From NCBI GenBank assembly GCA_963765285.1, contig CAVXVR010000002.1:397024-461023 (forward strand): DNA of 64,000 nt. The letters are read 5' to 3'. The position numbers and the translations under genes are program-made. The notes below the pieces were generated by a model. The model saw only the letters and a program-made list of their open reading frames with translations, ran no database searches and was not told where the DNA came from. Below are positions 27,102-34,689 of the stretch, piece after piece. This DNA is from CAVWZH01 sp963765285 (GTDB lineage Bacteria > Acidobacteriota > Terriglobia > Terriglobales > Acidobacteriaceae). Within the stretch, counting starts at the first letter, position 1; each line of letters begins with the position of its first letter.

Positions 27102-28781
27102 TCACGCGGCTGCGAGCTCGCGCTTCGCGGCGCGGCCGTACAGTACGTCCGCTACATAATCCATGTCCGAAATCAGGCCTGCCTGCGCGCGATGAATGGC
27201 GGGCAGTCCCAGGCTTGCCTCCAGCGCGGCGATCTCGGCTTCGTTGATACCGCCAGCTCCAATGACGTAACGCAACCCTTCTTCGCCGACCTTGAGTGCG
27301 GCCTCGCGGGCGAAGATTCGACTCAATGCCGCCAGTGCGGTCGCGTCGAAGCGCCGGTTGGCTTTCTCGTTGAGTTTGTTCTCAGCCATGAGCGCGGCAC
27401 GGCGGGCCAGACTTCCCCCGCACTCCGCGTAGGCGATCAACTCACCCAGCCGAAGAAGAATGTGCTGATAGCGGGTCAGGCGTCCAACCCGGGCTTTCTC
27501 CATCACTTCGGCCAGCGCGTGGAAGGCCAAGGCTGCGATGTCAGCGCCCACGTTCGGATGGCGGGCATGCAGGTCCTCGAATTTTTTCGCCTGCTCGTGA
27601 TAATGCTGCCCGCGCGTCTTCAGGTGAAGTTGCCAGCGGTCGCGGCTGATGGTCATCTCCATAATCTCGGAGGTGCCTTCGTAAATGGTGGTGATGCGAA
27701 CGTCGCGCTTGATTTTTTCCACCATGTATTCGTGCGTATATCCGTAGCCTCCGAGGGCTTGAATGCTGGCGTCGGCCGCCAGGTTGCCGGCCTCGGTTGC
27801 CATGTATTTCGCGATCGCTCCTTCAGTGTTCAGGCTGCCTTCAGTACCTCCGTCGATGCGCTCCGCGGTCTCTTCTATGTAGGAGCGGGCGGCTTCGAGG
27901 CGCGCCACGTGGGGCACGATCAGTTTGTGGGTGTAGCCCTGCTTTTCCGAAAGCGGCGCTCCGGCCTGGATGCGCTTGGTGGAATAGGGAATCGCGCGAT
28001 CGAGCGCGGACCATCCTCCGCCCAGTCCAAAGGCCGCTACCATCAGCCGCGTGTACCCGAAAACAGCTTGCGCCTGAATCAGTCCCTGGCCTTCGACACC
28101 ACCGATCAGCCGGTCGGCATCGACATAGACGTCGCTGAACGCGAGTGCCGCCGTATTACTCAGCCGAATGCCATGCTTGTCTTCGGGCTCGTCGTGACTG
28201 AAGCCCTTCGCGCCTTTTTCTACGACGAACCAGCTCGGGCCGCCCGGCGCATTCGCCAAAACGGTGTACGCGTCGGCGATTCCGCCGTTGCTGATCCACT
28301 GCTTGGCTCCGTTAATTTTGTAGCCGACGACTTTGCCGTCTTTTGTGACCGGCTCCGCCGTGGTCTTCAGCGCACCCAGATCGCTGCCTGCTTCGGGCTC
28401 GGTGGCTCCGTAGGCGAACAGCAATCCCTCTTCTGCGATACGCGTGAGCCAAAGCTTTTTTTGCTCCGGCGTTGCACCCACCGTGATGGGATCGCTGCCG
28501 AGAAATGTCGCCAACACTGCCGTGGCTACGCCCAGATCAATGCGCGCCATCTCTTCGCAAACCAGATACACATCGAAAGCGCCGCCGCCAAAACCGCCGC
28601 AGTCTTCGGGAATGAAAAGCAGTTGAATGCCCAGCTGGTCCGGACTGCACATGTGATGCACGACTTCGAGCGGGCATTCGTCACGATCATCCAGTTCGCG
28701 GAGCGTTTCGTCCGGCAGGCGTTTCTTGGCGAAGTCCCGGAGCGACTTCAGACTGAGTTTCAAAGTTTTGCTTGTGATCAT
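27102..28781 (-). CDS. acyl-CoA dehydrogenase family protein
   Basis: FAD-dependent flavoenzyme of 559 residues that makes alpha,beta-unsaturated acyl thioesters. Family marks: FAYGATEPEAGSDLGALKT (the FAD/acyl loop), KQWISNGGIADAYTV, IQALGGYGYTHEYMVEK and the catalytic-base segment TIYEGTSEI. The C-terminus beyond residue 400 is an extra helical domain (HARHPNVGADIAALAFHAL onward), as in long acyl-CoA dehydrogenases. ATG 28781 is 10 bases after etfA and has GAGG upstream; the frame extends further but would overlap etfA. Placement directly between etfBA and the synthase suggests it acts on the synthase product, passing electrons to the ETF next door. Confidence 0.92.
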   Translation of the reverse strand: MITSKTLKLSLKSLRDFAKKRLPDETLRELDDRDECPLEVVHHMCSPDQLGIQLLFIPEDCGGFGGGAFDVYLVCEEMARIDLGVATAVLATFLGSDPITVGATPEQKKLWLTRIAEEGLLFAYGATEPEAGSDLGALKTTAEPVTKDGKVVGYKINGAKQWISNGGIADAYTVLANAPGGPSWFVVEKGAKGFSHDEPEDKHGIRLSNTAALAFSDVYVDADRLIGGVEGQGLIQAQAVFGYTRLMVAAFGLGGGWSALDRAIPYSTKRIQAGAPLSEKQGYTHKLIVPHVARLEAARSYIEETAERIDGGTEGSLNTEGAIAKYMATEAGNLAADASIQALGGYGYTHEYMVEKIKRDVRITTIYEGTSEIMEMTISRDRWQLHLKTRGQHYHEQAKKFEDLHARHPNVGADIAALAFHALAEVMEKARVGRLTRYQHILLRLGELIAYAECGGSLARRAALMAENKLNEKANRRFDATALAALSRIFAREAALKVGEEGLRYVIGAGGINEAEIAALEASLGLPAIHRAQAGLISDMDYVADVLYGRAAKRELAAA

Positions 28782-28791
28782 GGGTGGTGCC

Positions 28792-29778
28792 TCACTTTGC
28801 TGCGACGCTGTGCATTTCACGGACCTTGTTGGTCAATTCCGGCAAGAACTCCAGAAGGTCGTCCACAATTCCGACATCGGCTACCTGAAAAATCGGGGCC
28901 TTCGGGTTCTTGTTAATCGCGATGATGAAGGGATTTCCCTTGATCCCGGCCAAGTGCTGGAATGCGCCACTGATGCCGCATGCCAGATAAACTTTGGGCT
29001 TCACCGTCTTTCCGGAGGAGCCGACCTGGCGCGATTTCTCCAGCCACTTGGCATCTACGACGGGTCTGGAGCAGCTCACCGCCGCGCCTAAGGCATCGGC
29101 TAATTCCTGCGCGATGCCTACGTTGTCCTTTTCCTGGATGCCCCGGCCGATGGAGACCAGCACGCTGTGCCTGGTGATGTCCACATCGCCGGCTTCAGCG
29201 ACCACGGTCTCGAGGTATCGCCGTCCAGCAGTCAGAACACCAACCTCGAATGATTTGTCGATCACGGTCCCGGCGACGGGGGAACTTTCCAGCGGCTTGA
29301 ACGCTCCCGGACGCACCGTTATCACGACGCCTGAGGAAATATCACAACGAACATGGGCGCTGACTTGTCCGCCGAATTCCTGGCGGACGACCTGGAGGTC
29401 GGCACCTTCGACTCCGGCAATCTCCACCACGTCAGAAACGAAAGCCGAGTTCAGCTTGATGGAAAGACCCGGCGCGAGGTCGATTCCGAAGTGCTCATGA
29501 GCCAACAACAAAACGCTATCCGACGGCAGGACATTCACCAGCGCTTTCCGGACCAACTCCGCGTTGGGGTAGACCAGAGCTTCGTTTGCAATCTTCCAAA
29601 TCTCGGCGTAGGAAGCACGGAGGCTGTCGCACGCGACGTCCAGGTCAGGGCCCCAACCGCAGAGAATGGCGGTGGGCGAGGCAGCGGGGTCGATCTTTTT
29701 TGCCGCAGCCGCTAATTGCGCCGCAGAGTCGTCGGCCACTCCAGCTTTGTGCACGATGTAAACGAAAATGCGGGCCAT
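28792..29778 (-). CDS. etfA: electron transfer flavoprotein alpha subunit
   Basis: 328-residue FAD-carrying subunit of ETF, the electron acceptor for acyl-CoA dehydrogenases. The C-terminal FAD-binding signature is present (VGSSGKTVKPKVYLACGISGAFQHLAGI, then IAINKNPKAPIFQVADVGIV). The N-terminal half is the usual adenine-nucleotide-fold domain. Its ATG shares one base with the etfB stop (TAATG), so the two are translationally coupled. The dehydrogenase gene follows after 10 bases, and a membrane Fe-S oxidoreductase gene lies upstream of etfB, giving a complete electron path to quinone. Confidence 0.95.
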   Translation of the reverse strand: MARIFVYIVHKAGVADDSAAQLAAAAKKIDPAASPTAILCGWGPDLDVACDSLRASYAEIWKIANEALVYPNAELVRKALVNVLPSDSVLLLAHEHFGIDLAPGLSIKLNSAFVSDVVEIAGVEGADLQVVRQEFGGQVSAHVRCDISSGVVITVRPGAFKPLESSPVAGTVIDKSFEVGVLTAGRRYLETVVAEAGDVDITRHSVLVSIGRGIQEKDNVGIAQELADALGAAVSCSRPVVDAKWLEKSRQVGSSGKTVKPKVYLACGISGAFQHLAGIKGNPFIIAINKNPKAPIFQVADVGIVDDLLEFLPELTNKVREMHSVAAK

Positions 29779-30569
29779 TATTTCAACCCTCCTTTAGCTG
29801 CAACCAGCTCTAGAACTTTTTCCACGTTCTCTTCGCGGCTGCCGCTGAGCATCTCGGCGCCCTTGCCCAGTGCGGGGACGAAGTAGTCCAGTCGTGTGAC
29901 TTTCGCGGCGGCTTTGCCTACGCTGCCTAGTTCGACGCCCAGTTCCGCCGCGCCGAACGCCGGGATGGGCACGGAAGCCACCGCCCGGATGCCTCGCATA
30001 CCGACATATCGCGGCTCGTTGATGCCGGTCTGGATCGAGAGCACGCAAGGCAGATCAATCTCGTTCATCTCTTTGTTGCCACCTTCGATTTCCCGGCTGA
30101 TTTTGAGCTTCCTGCCTTCGAGGACCTCGATGGAATTGACCAGCGAGGCAAACGGATAGTCGAGCATCGCCGCCAGCATGCCGCCGACTTGCGCGCCGCC
30201 GTCTTCGGCCTGGACCCCGGTGAGGATGACGTCGTACGCGCCCTTTCGCACGAACGCTTTCAGGACGGTGGCGATACCTCGGCCATCGGATGCAGAGAAC
30301 GCTTGGTCGGAGATCAGCACGCCAAGGTTGGCGCCCATGGCCATTTCGCGCCGGAGAATCTCTTCGTCATCTTCTCCGCCCACAGTAACCACGGTGACTT
30401 TGCCACCGATTCTGGCGACGATTTGCAGGGCCTCTTCGACCGCGTAGTTGTCCGCCTCGTTGATCGAATAGACCAACTCTTCGCGCTCGATATCGTTTCC
30501 GGCAGCGTTCAGTTCAATCTCGTTTTCCGAAGTGTCGGGCACCCGTCTTGTGCAAACTAGAATTTCCAC
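29778..30569 (-). CDS. etfB: electron transfer flavoprotein beta subunit
   Basis: 263-residue ETF beta subunit. Typical features: MEILVCTRRVPDTSE at the start, VYSINEADNYAVEEALQI, a nucleotide-binding region, and DVILTGVQAEDGGAQVGGMLA (the conserved DG-Q-G segment), then LPCVLSIQTGINEPRYVGMRGI. Translation starts at GTG 30569, preceded by GGAGGTAAAT. The Shine-Dalgarno overlaps the stop of the upstream Fe-S oxidoreductase gene, showing tight coupling. Whether this ETF bifurcates electrons cannot be decided by eye. Confidence 0.95.
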   Translation of the reverse strand: MEILVCTRRVPDTSENEIELNAAGNDIEREELVYSINEADNYAVEEALQIVARIGGKVTVVTVGGEDDEEILRREMAMGANLGVLISDQAFSASDGRGIATVLKAFVRKGAYDVILTGVQAEDGGAQVGGMLAAMLDYPFASLVNSIEVLEGRKLKISREIEGGNKEMNEIDLPCVLSIQTGINEPRYVGMRGIRAVASVPIPAFGAAELGVELGSVGKAAAKVTRLDYFVPALGKGAEMLSGSREENVEKVLELVAAKGGLK

Positions 30570-30571
30570 AT

Positions 30572-32722
30572 TTACCTCCGGGGAAGCGCTTCTTCCTGCG
30601 TATCAAACTCAGTCGAGCTGCGCTCGACCGGACAGCCGAGGGCGGCTGTCCCTACGCGTGCAATTTGTTGATCCACCAATTCCGTCAGATCGATGGCGGT
30701 CATCGTGCCTTCCATGCCAGCGACCTTGATCGCATCTTCGATATTCACCATGCAGAACGGACACGCGGTCACGATCACGTTGGCTCCGGCTTCCGCCGCC
30801 ATCTGTACTCGTTTCACACCCATGCGCTGCTCTTCCTTTGGCTCGTAGAACAGCATCAGTCCACCACCGCCACAACAGAACGAGCGGTCGCGAGAGCGGG
30901 TCATCTCGACGCGCTTCAGACCGGGGATCGCATCGAGCACGTCACGCGGATCGTCGTAAACCTGGTTGTGCCGCCCCAGGTAGCAGGGATCGTGGTAGGT
31001 GTAAACGTCATTGCCGTTCTGTATCGGATTGAACTTGATCTTGCCGGACTTCACTTCGCGCGCGATTACCTGGCTGATGTGCTCGACCGGCGGGATATCT
31101 TTGTAGTCATGCTTCAGGGCATTGAAGGCGTGCGGGTCAGCGGTGACGATCTGCTTCACGCCGGATGCTCGGATGGCATCGGTGTTGTGGTCGCGCAGTG
31201 CGGTGAACAGCAGTTCTTCGCCGAAGCGCCGCACTTCATGTCCGCTGTCTTTTTCTGCGGCGCCGAGGATTGCGAAGTTCTCGCCTACGTGGTCGAGGAT
31301 CTTCGCCGTGGCCCGGCCAATCGATTGCATCCGGTCATCGTAGGAAGTGATGCTGTCGACGAAATACAGCGTGTCGGTGCCGTTGGTCTTGTCGACCGTC
31401 TTTACATGACAGCTTTGCGCGAACTCTTTGGCGTTTACCCAATCAGCCCTTTTCTTTTCCATCTTGCCGTAAGGATTGCCGCGGCTTTCCAGCGCTTTCA
31501 GCGGTTTTTGCAACGACTGGGGCACATTCCCGTCGTCGACCATGCCGCGCCGCAGATCGACAATCTTGTCGATATATTCGACCAGCAACGGGCACTCTTC
31601 TTCGCAAGCGCCGCAGGTGGTGCAGGACCAGATTTCGTCTTCTGAATAGAGATTGCCGACGAGCGGCTTACCATTTCCCGCATGCCCAAACATCGGATAG
31701 TGCTGGAAGGCATAGTCTCGGGCCTTGATAGTGATGAACCGCGGGGACAAGGGCCTGCCTACCGCATTGGCGGGGCAGTTATCGGAGCATCGCCCGCAGT
31801 CGGCGCAGGAGTAGAAATCGAGCATGTGTTTCCACGTGAAGTCCTCGAACGTCTTTACGCCGAAAGACTTCACCTGATCGAGATGCTCGTCGCTGACGCC
31901 CCACTTCACCGGCTTCAGCGTCCCCTTATCCAACTTCGCGAAGTAGATGTTGAACAAGGATGTTTCCACGTGAAACTGAATCCCGAAGGGCCGGTAGCAC
32001 AGCAGGAAGTAGAAGGTCACTTCGTGGACAAGATAGCCGGCGAAATACAAGCGCCCGAGCGTGGGCAAGGAAGTTGAAACTAGGGCAACCTTGAACAACC
32101 ACGGGAGGGACAAGAAAGCGGAGAACTCGACCGCATGACCTGTCTGTACCTGCCCGACTGCTTTCGCAGCCTCAAACAGGCTGTCGGCGAGCATCAGAAC
32201 GGCGATCAGCGACAGTAAGAAGACGGCGTCGGCTTTGTGCGCTTTCCCGAACTGCGCAGGCACTTCATAGCGAGCGGGCTTGAAGACCAGCCGCCGCACG
32301 ATCGCGAATATCATCGCCAGAAAGACCACCGTCGCGGCATAGTCGGTCGCGACTTCGTAGAGGTGTCCGGTTTCTCCCGACAAACCCGGCATCACGAAAC
32401 TCGGCGAGACCCCGACAATCAGCACCGTGAAGGCGCGCATCGCCAGAAGGATGAATCCGGCAAAAATAAAGATGTGCAGGATGCCAGAGGTCTTGTAGCG
32501 GGGATGCTTCCACTGTCCCAGCCAGAACTTGCCAACCTTGCCCAACCGGGCCAAGGGCCGGTCAAAGCGAAAATCACGTTCTGCGCGCAGCAACGGAACA
32601 AGGCGCCTCGCCACGATGTAAGCGAAAGCAGCGAGGCCTAGAATATGGACGAATAAGAAGAGCCACCGTCCCGCCACCAACCAGGATGTGATTTGCTCAA
32701 CGGACTGGGTACCTTCCACCAT
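30572..32722 (-). CDS. membrane-bound Fe-S oxidoreductase, ETF:(mena)quinone oxidoreductase type
   Basis: 716 residues. The N-terminal third has about six hydrophobic helices of a NarI-like membrane domain (WLFLFVHILGLAAFAYIVA, ILHIFIFAGFILLAM and others). Next come two 4Fe-4S motifs (CADCGRCSDNCP and CTTCGACEEECP), then two CCG-type cysteine domains (DPCYLGR with RSFCCGGGG, and TACPFCM). This layout matches proteins encoded with etfBA that pass ETF electrons to menaquinone. It abuts etfB. The last 25 or so codons (CPVERSSTEFD region) coincide with two hairpin repeats and look like a repeat-derived extension. ATG 32722 is the first Met of the frame. Confidence 0.9.
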   Translation of the reverse strand: MVEGTQSVEQITSWLVAGRWLFLFVHILGLAAFAYIVARRLVPLLRAERDFRFDRPLARLGKVGKFWLGQWKHPRYKTSGILHIFIFAGFILLAMRAFTVLIVGVSPSFVMPGLSGETGHLYEVATDYAATVVFLAMIFAIVRRLVFKPARYEVPAQFGKAHKADAVFLLSLIAVLMLADSLFEAAKAVGQVQTGHAVEFSAFLSLPWLFKVALVSTSLPTLGRLYFAGYLVHEVTFYFLLCYRPFGIQFHVETSLFNIYFAKLDKGTLKPVKWGVSDEHLDQVKSFGVKTFEDFTWKHMLDFYSCADCGRCSDNCPANAVGRPLSPRFITIKARDYAFQHYPMFGHAGNGKPLVGNLYSEDEIWSCTTCGACEEECPLLVEYIDKIVDLRRGMVDDGNVPQSLQKPLKALESRGNPYGKMEKKRADWVNAKEFAQSCHVKTVDKTNGTDTLYFVDSITSYDDRMQSIGRATAKILDHVGENFAILGAAEKDSGHEVRRFGEELLFTALRDHNTDAIRASGVKQIVTADPHAFNALKHDYKDIPPVEHISQVIAREVKSGKIKFNPIQNGNDVYTYHDPCYLGRHNQVYDDPRDVLDAIPGLKRVEMTRSRDRSFCCGGGGLMLFYEPKEEQRMGVKRVQMAAEAGANVIVTACPFCMVNIEDAIKVAGMEGTMTAIDLTELVDQQIARVGTAALGCPVERSSTEFDTQEEALPRR
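30612..30651. repeat. two adjacent palindromes inside the 3' end of the Fe-S oxidoreductase gene
   Basis: GTCGAGC-TGC-GCTCGAC at 30612-30628 and GGACAGCCG-AGGG-CGGCTGTCC at 30630-30651 are perfect seven- and nine-base-pair stems side by side. They encode the CPVERSSTEFD tail of the oxidoreductase. Their palindromic nature and position at the very end of the protein suggest an intergenic repeat element that replaced or extended the original C-terminus. Confidence 0.6.
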
Positions 32723-32781
32723 AACGCCCGGCTTTCAAGAGAACTACCTGGCCCAGTTGCTCTACCCACCTCCCTGAATCA

Positions 32782-34375
32782 CTACGCGGTCATCTGCGTC
32801 AGAACCCTCTCTTCTTCAGTGACTGGCGGTCTTACTGGCGCCGGCTTGACCGAAGGGAGATGGACTGTCAGGGGAACAGACACTCGAACGGTGGCCGCGG
32901 GCTTAGGCACGGGTTTCGATACCCTCCGTGTCTTCGTCCGTATTTTCTTCTGATCCTTCTGCGGCGCTTTAACTGCAACCGCGTCTCGCAACTCATCGAA
33001 ATTAACTTTCAAGAACTCTTCCAAGCGCCGCAGATCGGGGGCGGCGTGAACGTCTCCACTAAACCCGAAATACATCATCCCGTCGTAACTCAGAATGGCG
33101 CAGTTGACCGCCATCTCGCCTCCCACCGGCACGTAGGGATAGCAGCGCAGCACCTTGTGACCGAGGGCATAGAGGGGGTACTGCGGTCCGGGCACATTGG
33201 TGCACACCATGTTGAAGGGCGTGAACGGAACCTGGCTCACCATGGGCCCGACCATCGCTTGCATAGCATTCGGGAACATGCCGATCAAACCTCCCGCCAA
33301 GCTCACCAACTCGGCGGCATGCGAATGCTTTAGAAACTCGGTCCTCTTGTGCACAGCGGCCACCAGTTTTCGCGGGTTGCGGATATCCAGCGGAACCGTG
33401 ACCGGAACAATCGTGATCCGGTTCCCCAGTTCGCCCGGACTATCGTTGGCGCGCAGGTTGACTGGGACCATCATGCGCAACAGCCGCCCCTTGACCCGGT
33501 CGCCATGCAGTTCCAAATAGCGCCGGATGGTGGCCGTGACCAACGCGAGAATCACGTCATTCACGCTAGCCCCACAGATTTGCCGTATCGCTTTGACCTC
33601 CGCCAAAGGAATTTCCGCCCAAGCGAATTTTTGCGGGCCACGGTAAAGAACGTTGAAGCGCAGCCGCTCGGTGAGAGCGGTAATTTCCGGAAGCAGCGGT
33701 GAGGACTCGTCCGGAGCCAGACTTCCACCATTCGCGGCCATGCGCTGCGTCATATCCAACAAGTCCGCCCAGGCGGAGAGGATCCGCGTGACGAAATCGC
33801 CGCAGGAATTCACCACCCCATCAGTAAGCGAGTTGATCGGGTCGCGCCGTGGGGGCGCGGGGAGCCGGAATTTCTTCCGCGGCAGGCGCGGCGCGTCCGG
33901 GCTTGCGTCCAGGAGCACGTTCATGATGCCCACGCCGGCAATACCATCGGCTAGGCAATGGTGCATGCGGAGAATGAGTCCGGTGCGATTCGCCTTTCAG
34001 ACCGTGGACGAGAGTCAGGTCCCACAAGGGATGCTGGCGGTCCATTACCGTGCTAAAAAGTTTTCCAGCCAGCGCCTTCAATTCGGTGTCGGTGCCATGT
34101 TTGAGCGTGACGTCACGGACGTGATTGCGAATATCAAAGTTGGGGTCGTATTCCCATGTCGGCAAACCAATATTCAGCGGCGGTGGCACCACCCGCTTGA
34201 GATAACGGGGAAGCAGAGGCAGTTTCGTTTCGATGAATTGGGTGAAAGCTTTGAACGGGATCTCGCCCTCCAGGATGCTGACGCTGGCCACGTTGAGCGG
34301 CATACCCTCGCGCTCCAGGTTCAGGAACACTGTGTCACCCCAGGAAAGGCGGTCATCTTGTTGATGGTTCTGCAT
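32782..34375 (-). CDS. wax ester synthase/diacylglycerol acyltransferase (WS/DGAT) with apparent frameshift
   Basis: Acyl-CoA:alcohol/diacylglycerol acyltransferase of about 530 residues if restored. The first frame (34375 to about 33990) gives LSWGDTVFLNLE, PTWEYDPNFDIRNHV and HPLWDLTLVHGLKG. The second frame continues NRTGLILRM-HHCLADG, containing the HHxxxDG catalytic motif, then NVPGPQYPLYALGHKV and the usual C-terminal domain. Dropping one base near 33991 joins them. The last 60 residues are Lys/Pro-rich and atypical. It sits 59 bases before the Fe-S oxidoreductase gene and 23 after a STAS gene. It would store acyl chains as wax esters or triacylglycerol, with AdhE upstream a possible alcohol source. 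Confidence 0.8.
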
Positions 34376-34398
34376 AACAGCTCTCCAATTCGTTCCCG

Positions 34399-34686
34399 TT
34401 AACCCACGAAAGCAAATCGCGACGTCAGCTTCGTCAGTTTGAGCACTTTGTAGACATCAATATTGACGCTGCGCAACACGACCTTAATTCCCTTTTCGTG
34501 GGCCAGGCCGGCGAACTCTTCCATCGCGCGGAGTGCGTTCGAATCGATTCGCCGGAGGGAAGAAACATCCAGCACCACCTCCCCACCGGCGCCATTCAGT
34601 TTTTCGCCGGCTTCTCGCAATGTCTGGACCACCCGCTCTTCATCCATCTTGTGCAACACGGAAATCATTGCCATACCCACTCCCAT
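34399..34686 (-). CDS. STAS-domain protein (anti-sigma-factor antagonist-like)
   Basis: 95-residue single STAS domain. It has the SpoIIAA-type core VVLDVSSLRRIDSNALRAMEEF, with Ser in DSNAL at the usual phosphorylation position, and GIKVVLRSVNIDVYKVLKLTKL. Such proteins act in partner-switching with anti-sigma kinases, but no kinase or sigma factor gene is nearby. ATG 34686 lies three bases after adhE; ATG 34674 (MAMISV) has a better-placed GGGAG and may be the true start. Its presence inside a metabolic operon is unusual and may indicate local regulation of a lipid enzyme. Confidence 0.85.
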   Translation of the reverse strand: MGVGMAMISVLHKMDEERVVQTLREAGEKLNGAGGEVVLDVSSLRRIDSNALRAMEEFAGLAHEKGIKVVLRSVNIDVYKVLKLTKLTSRFAFVG

Positions 34687-34689
34687 CCG

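Noticed and set aside
27192..28916. 574-codon plus-strand frame opposite the acyl-CoA dehydrogenase
   Set aside because: Antisense shadow; the minus-strand protein has full family motifs and operon spacing, the plus-strand one has none.
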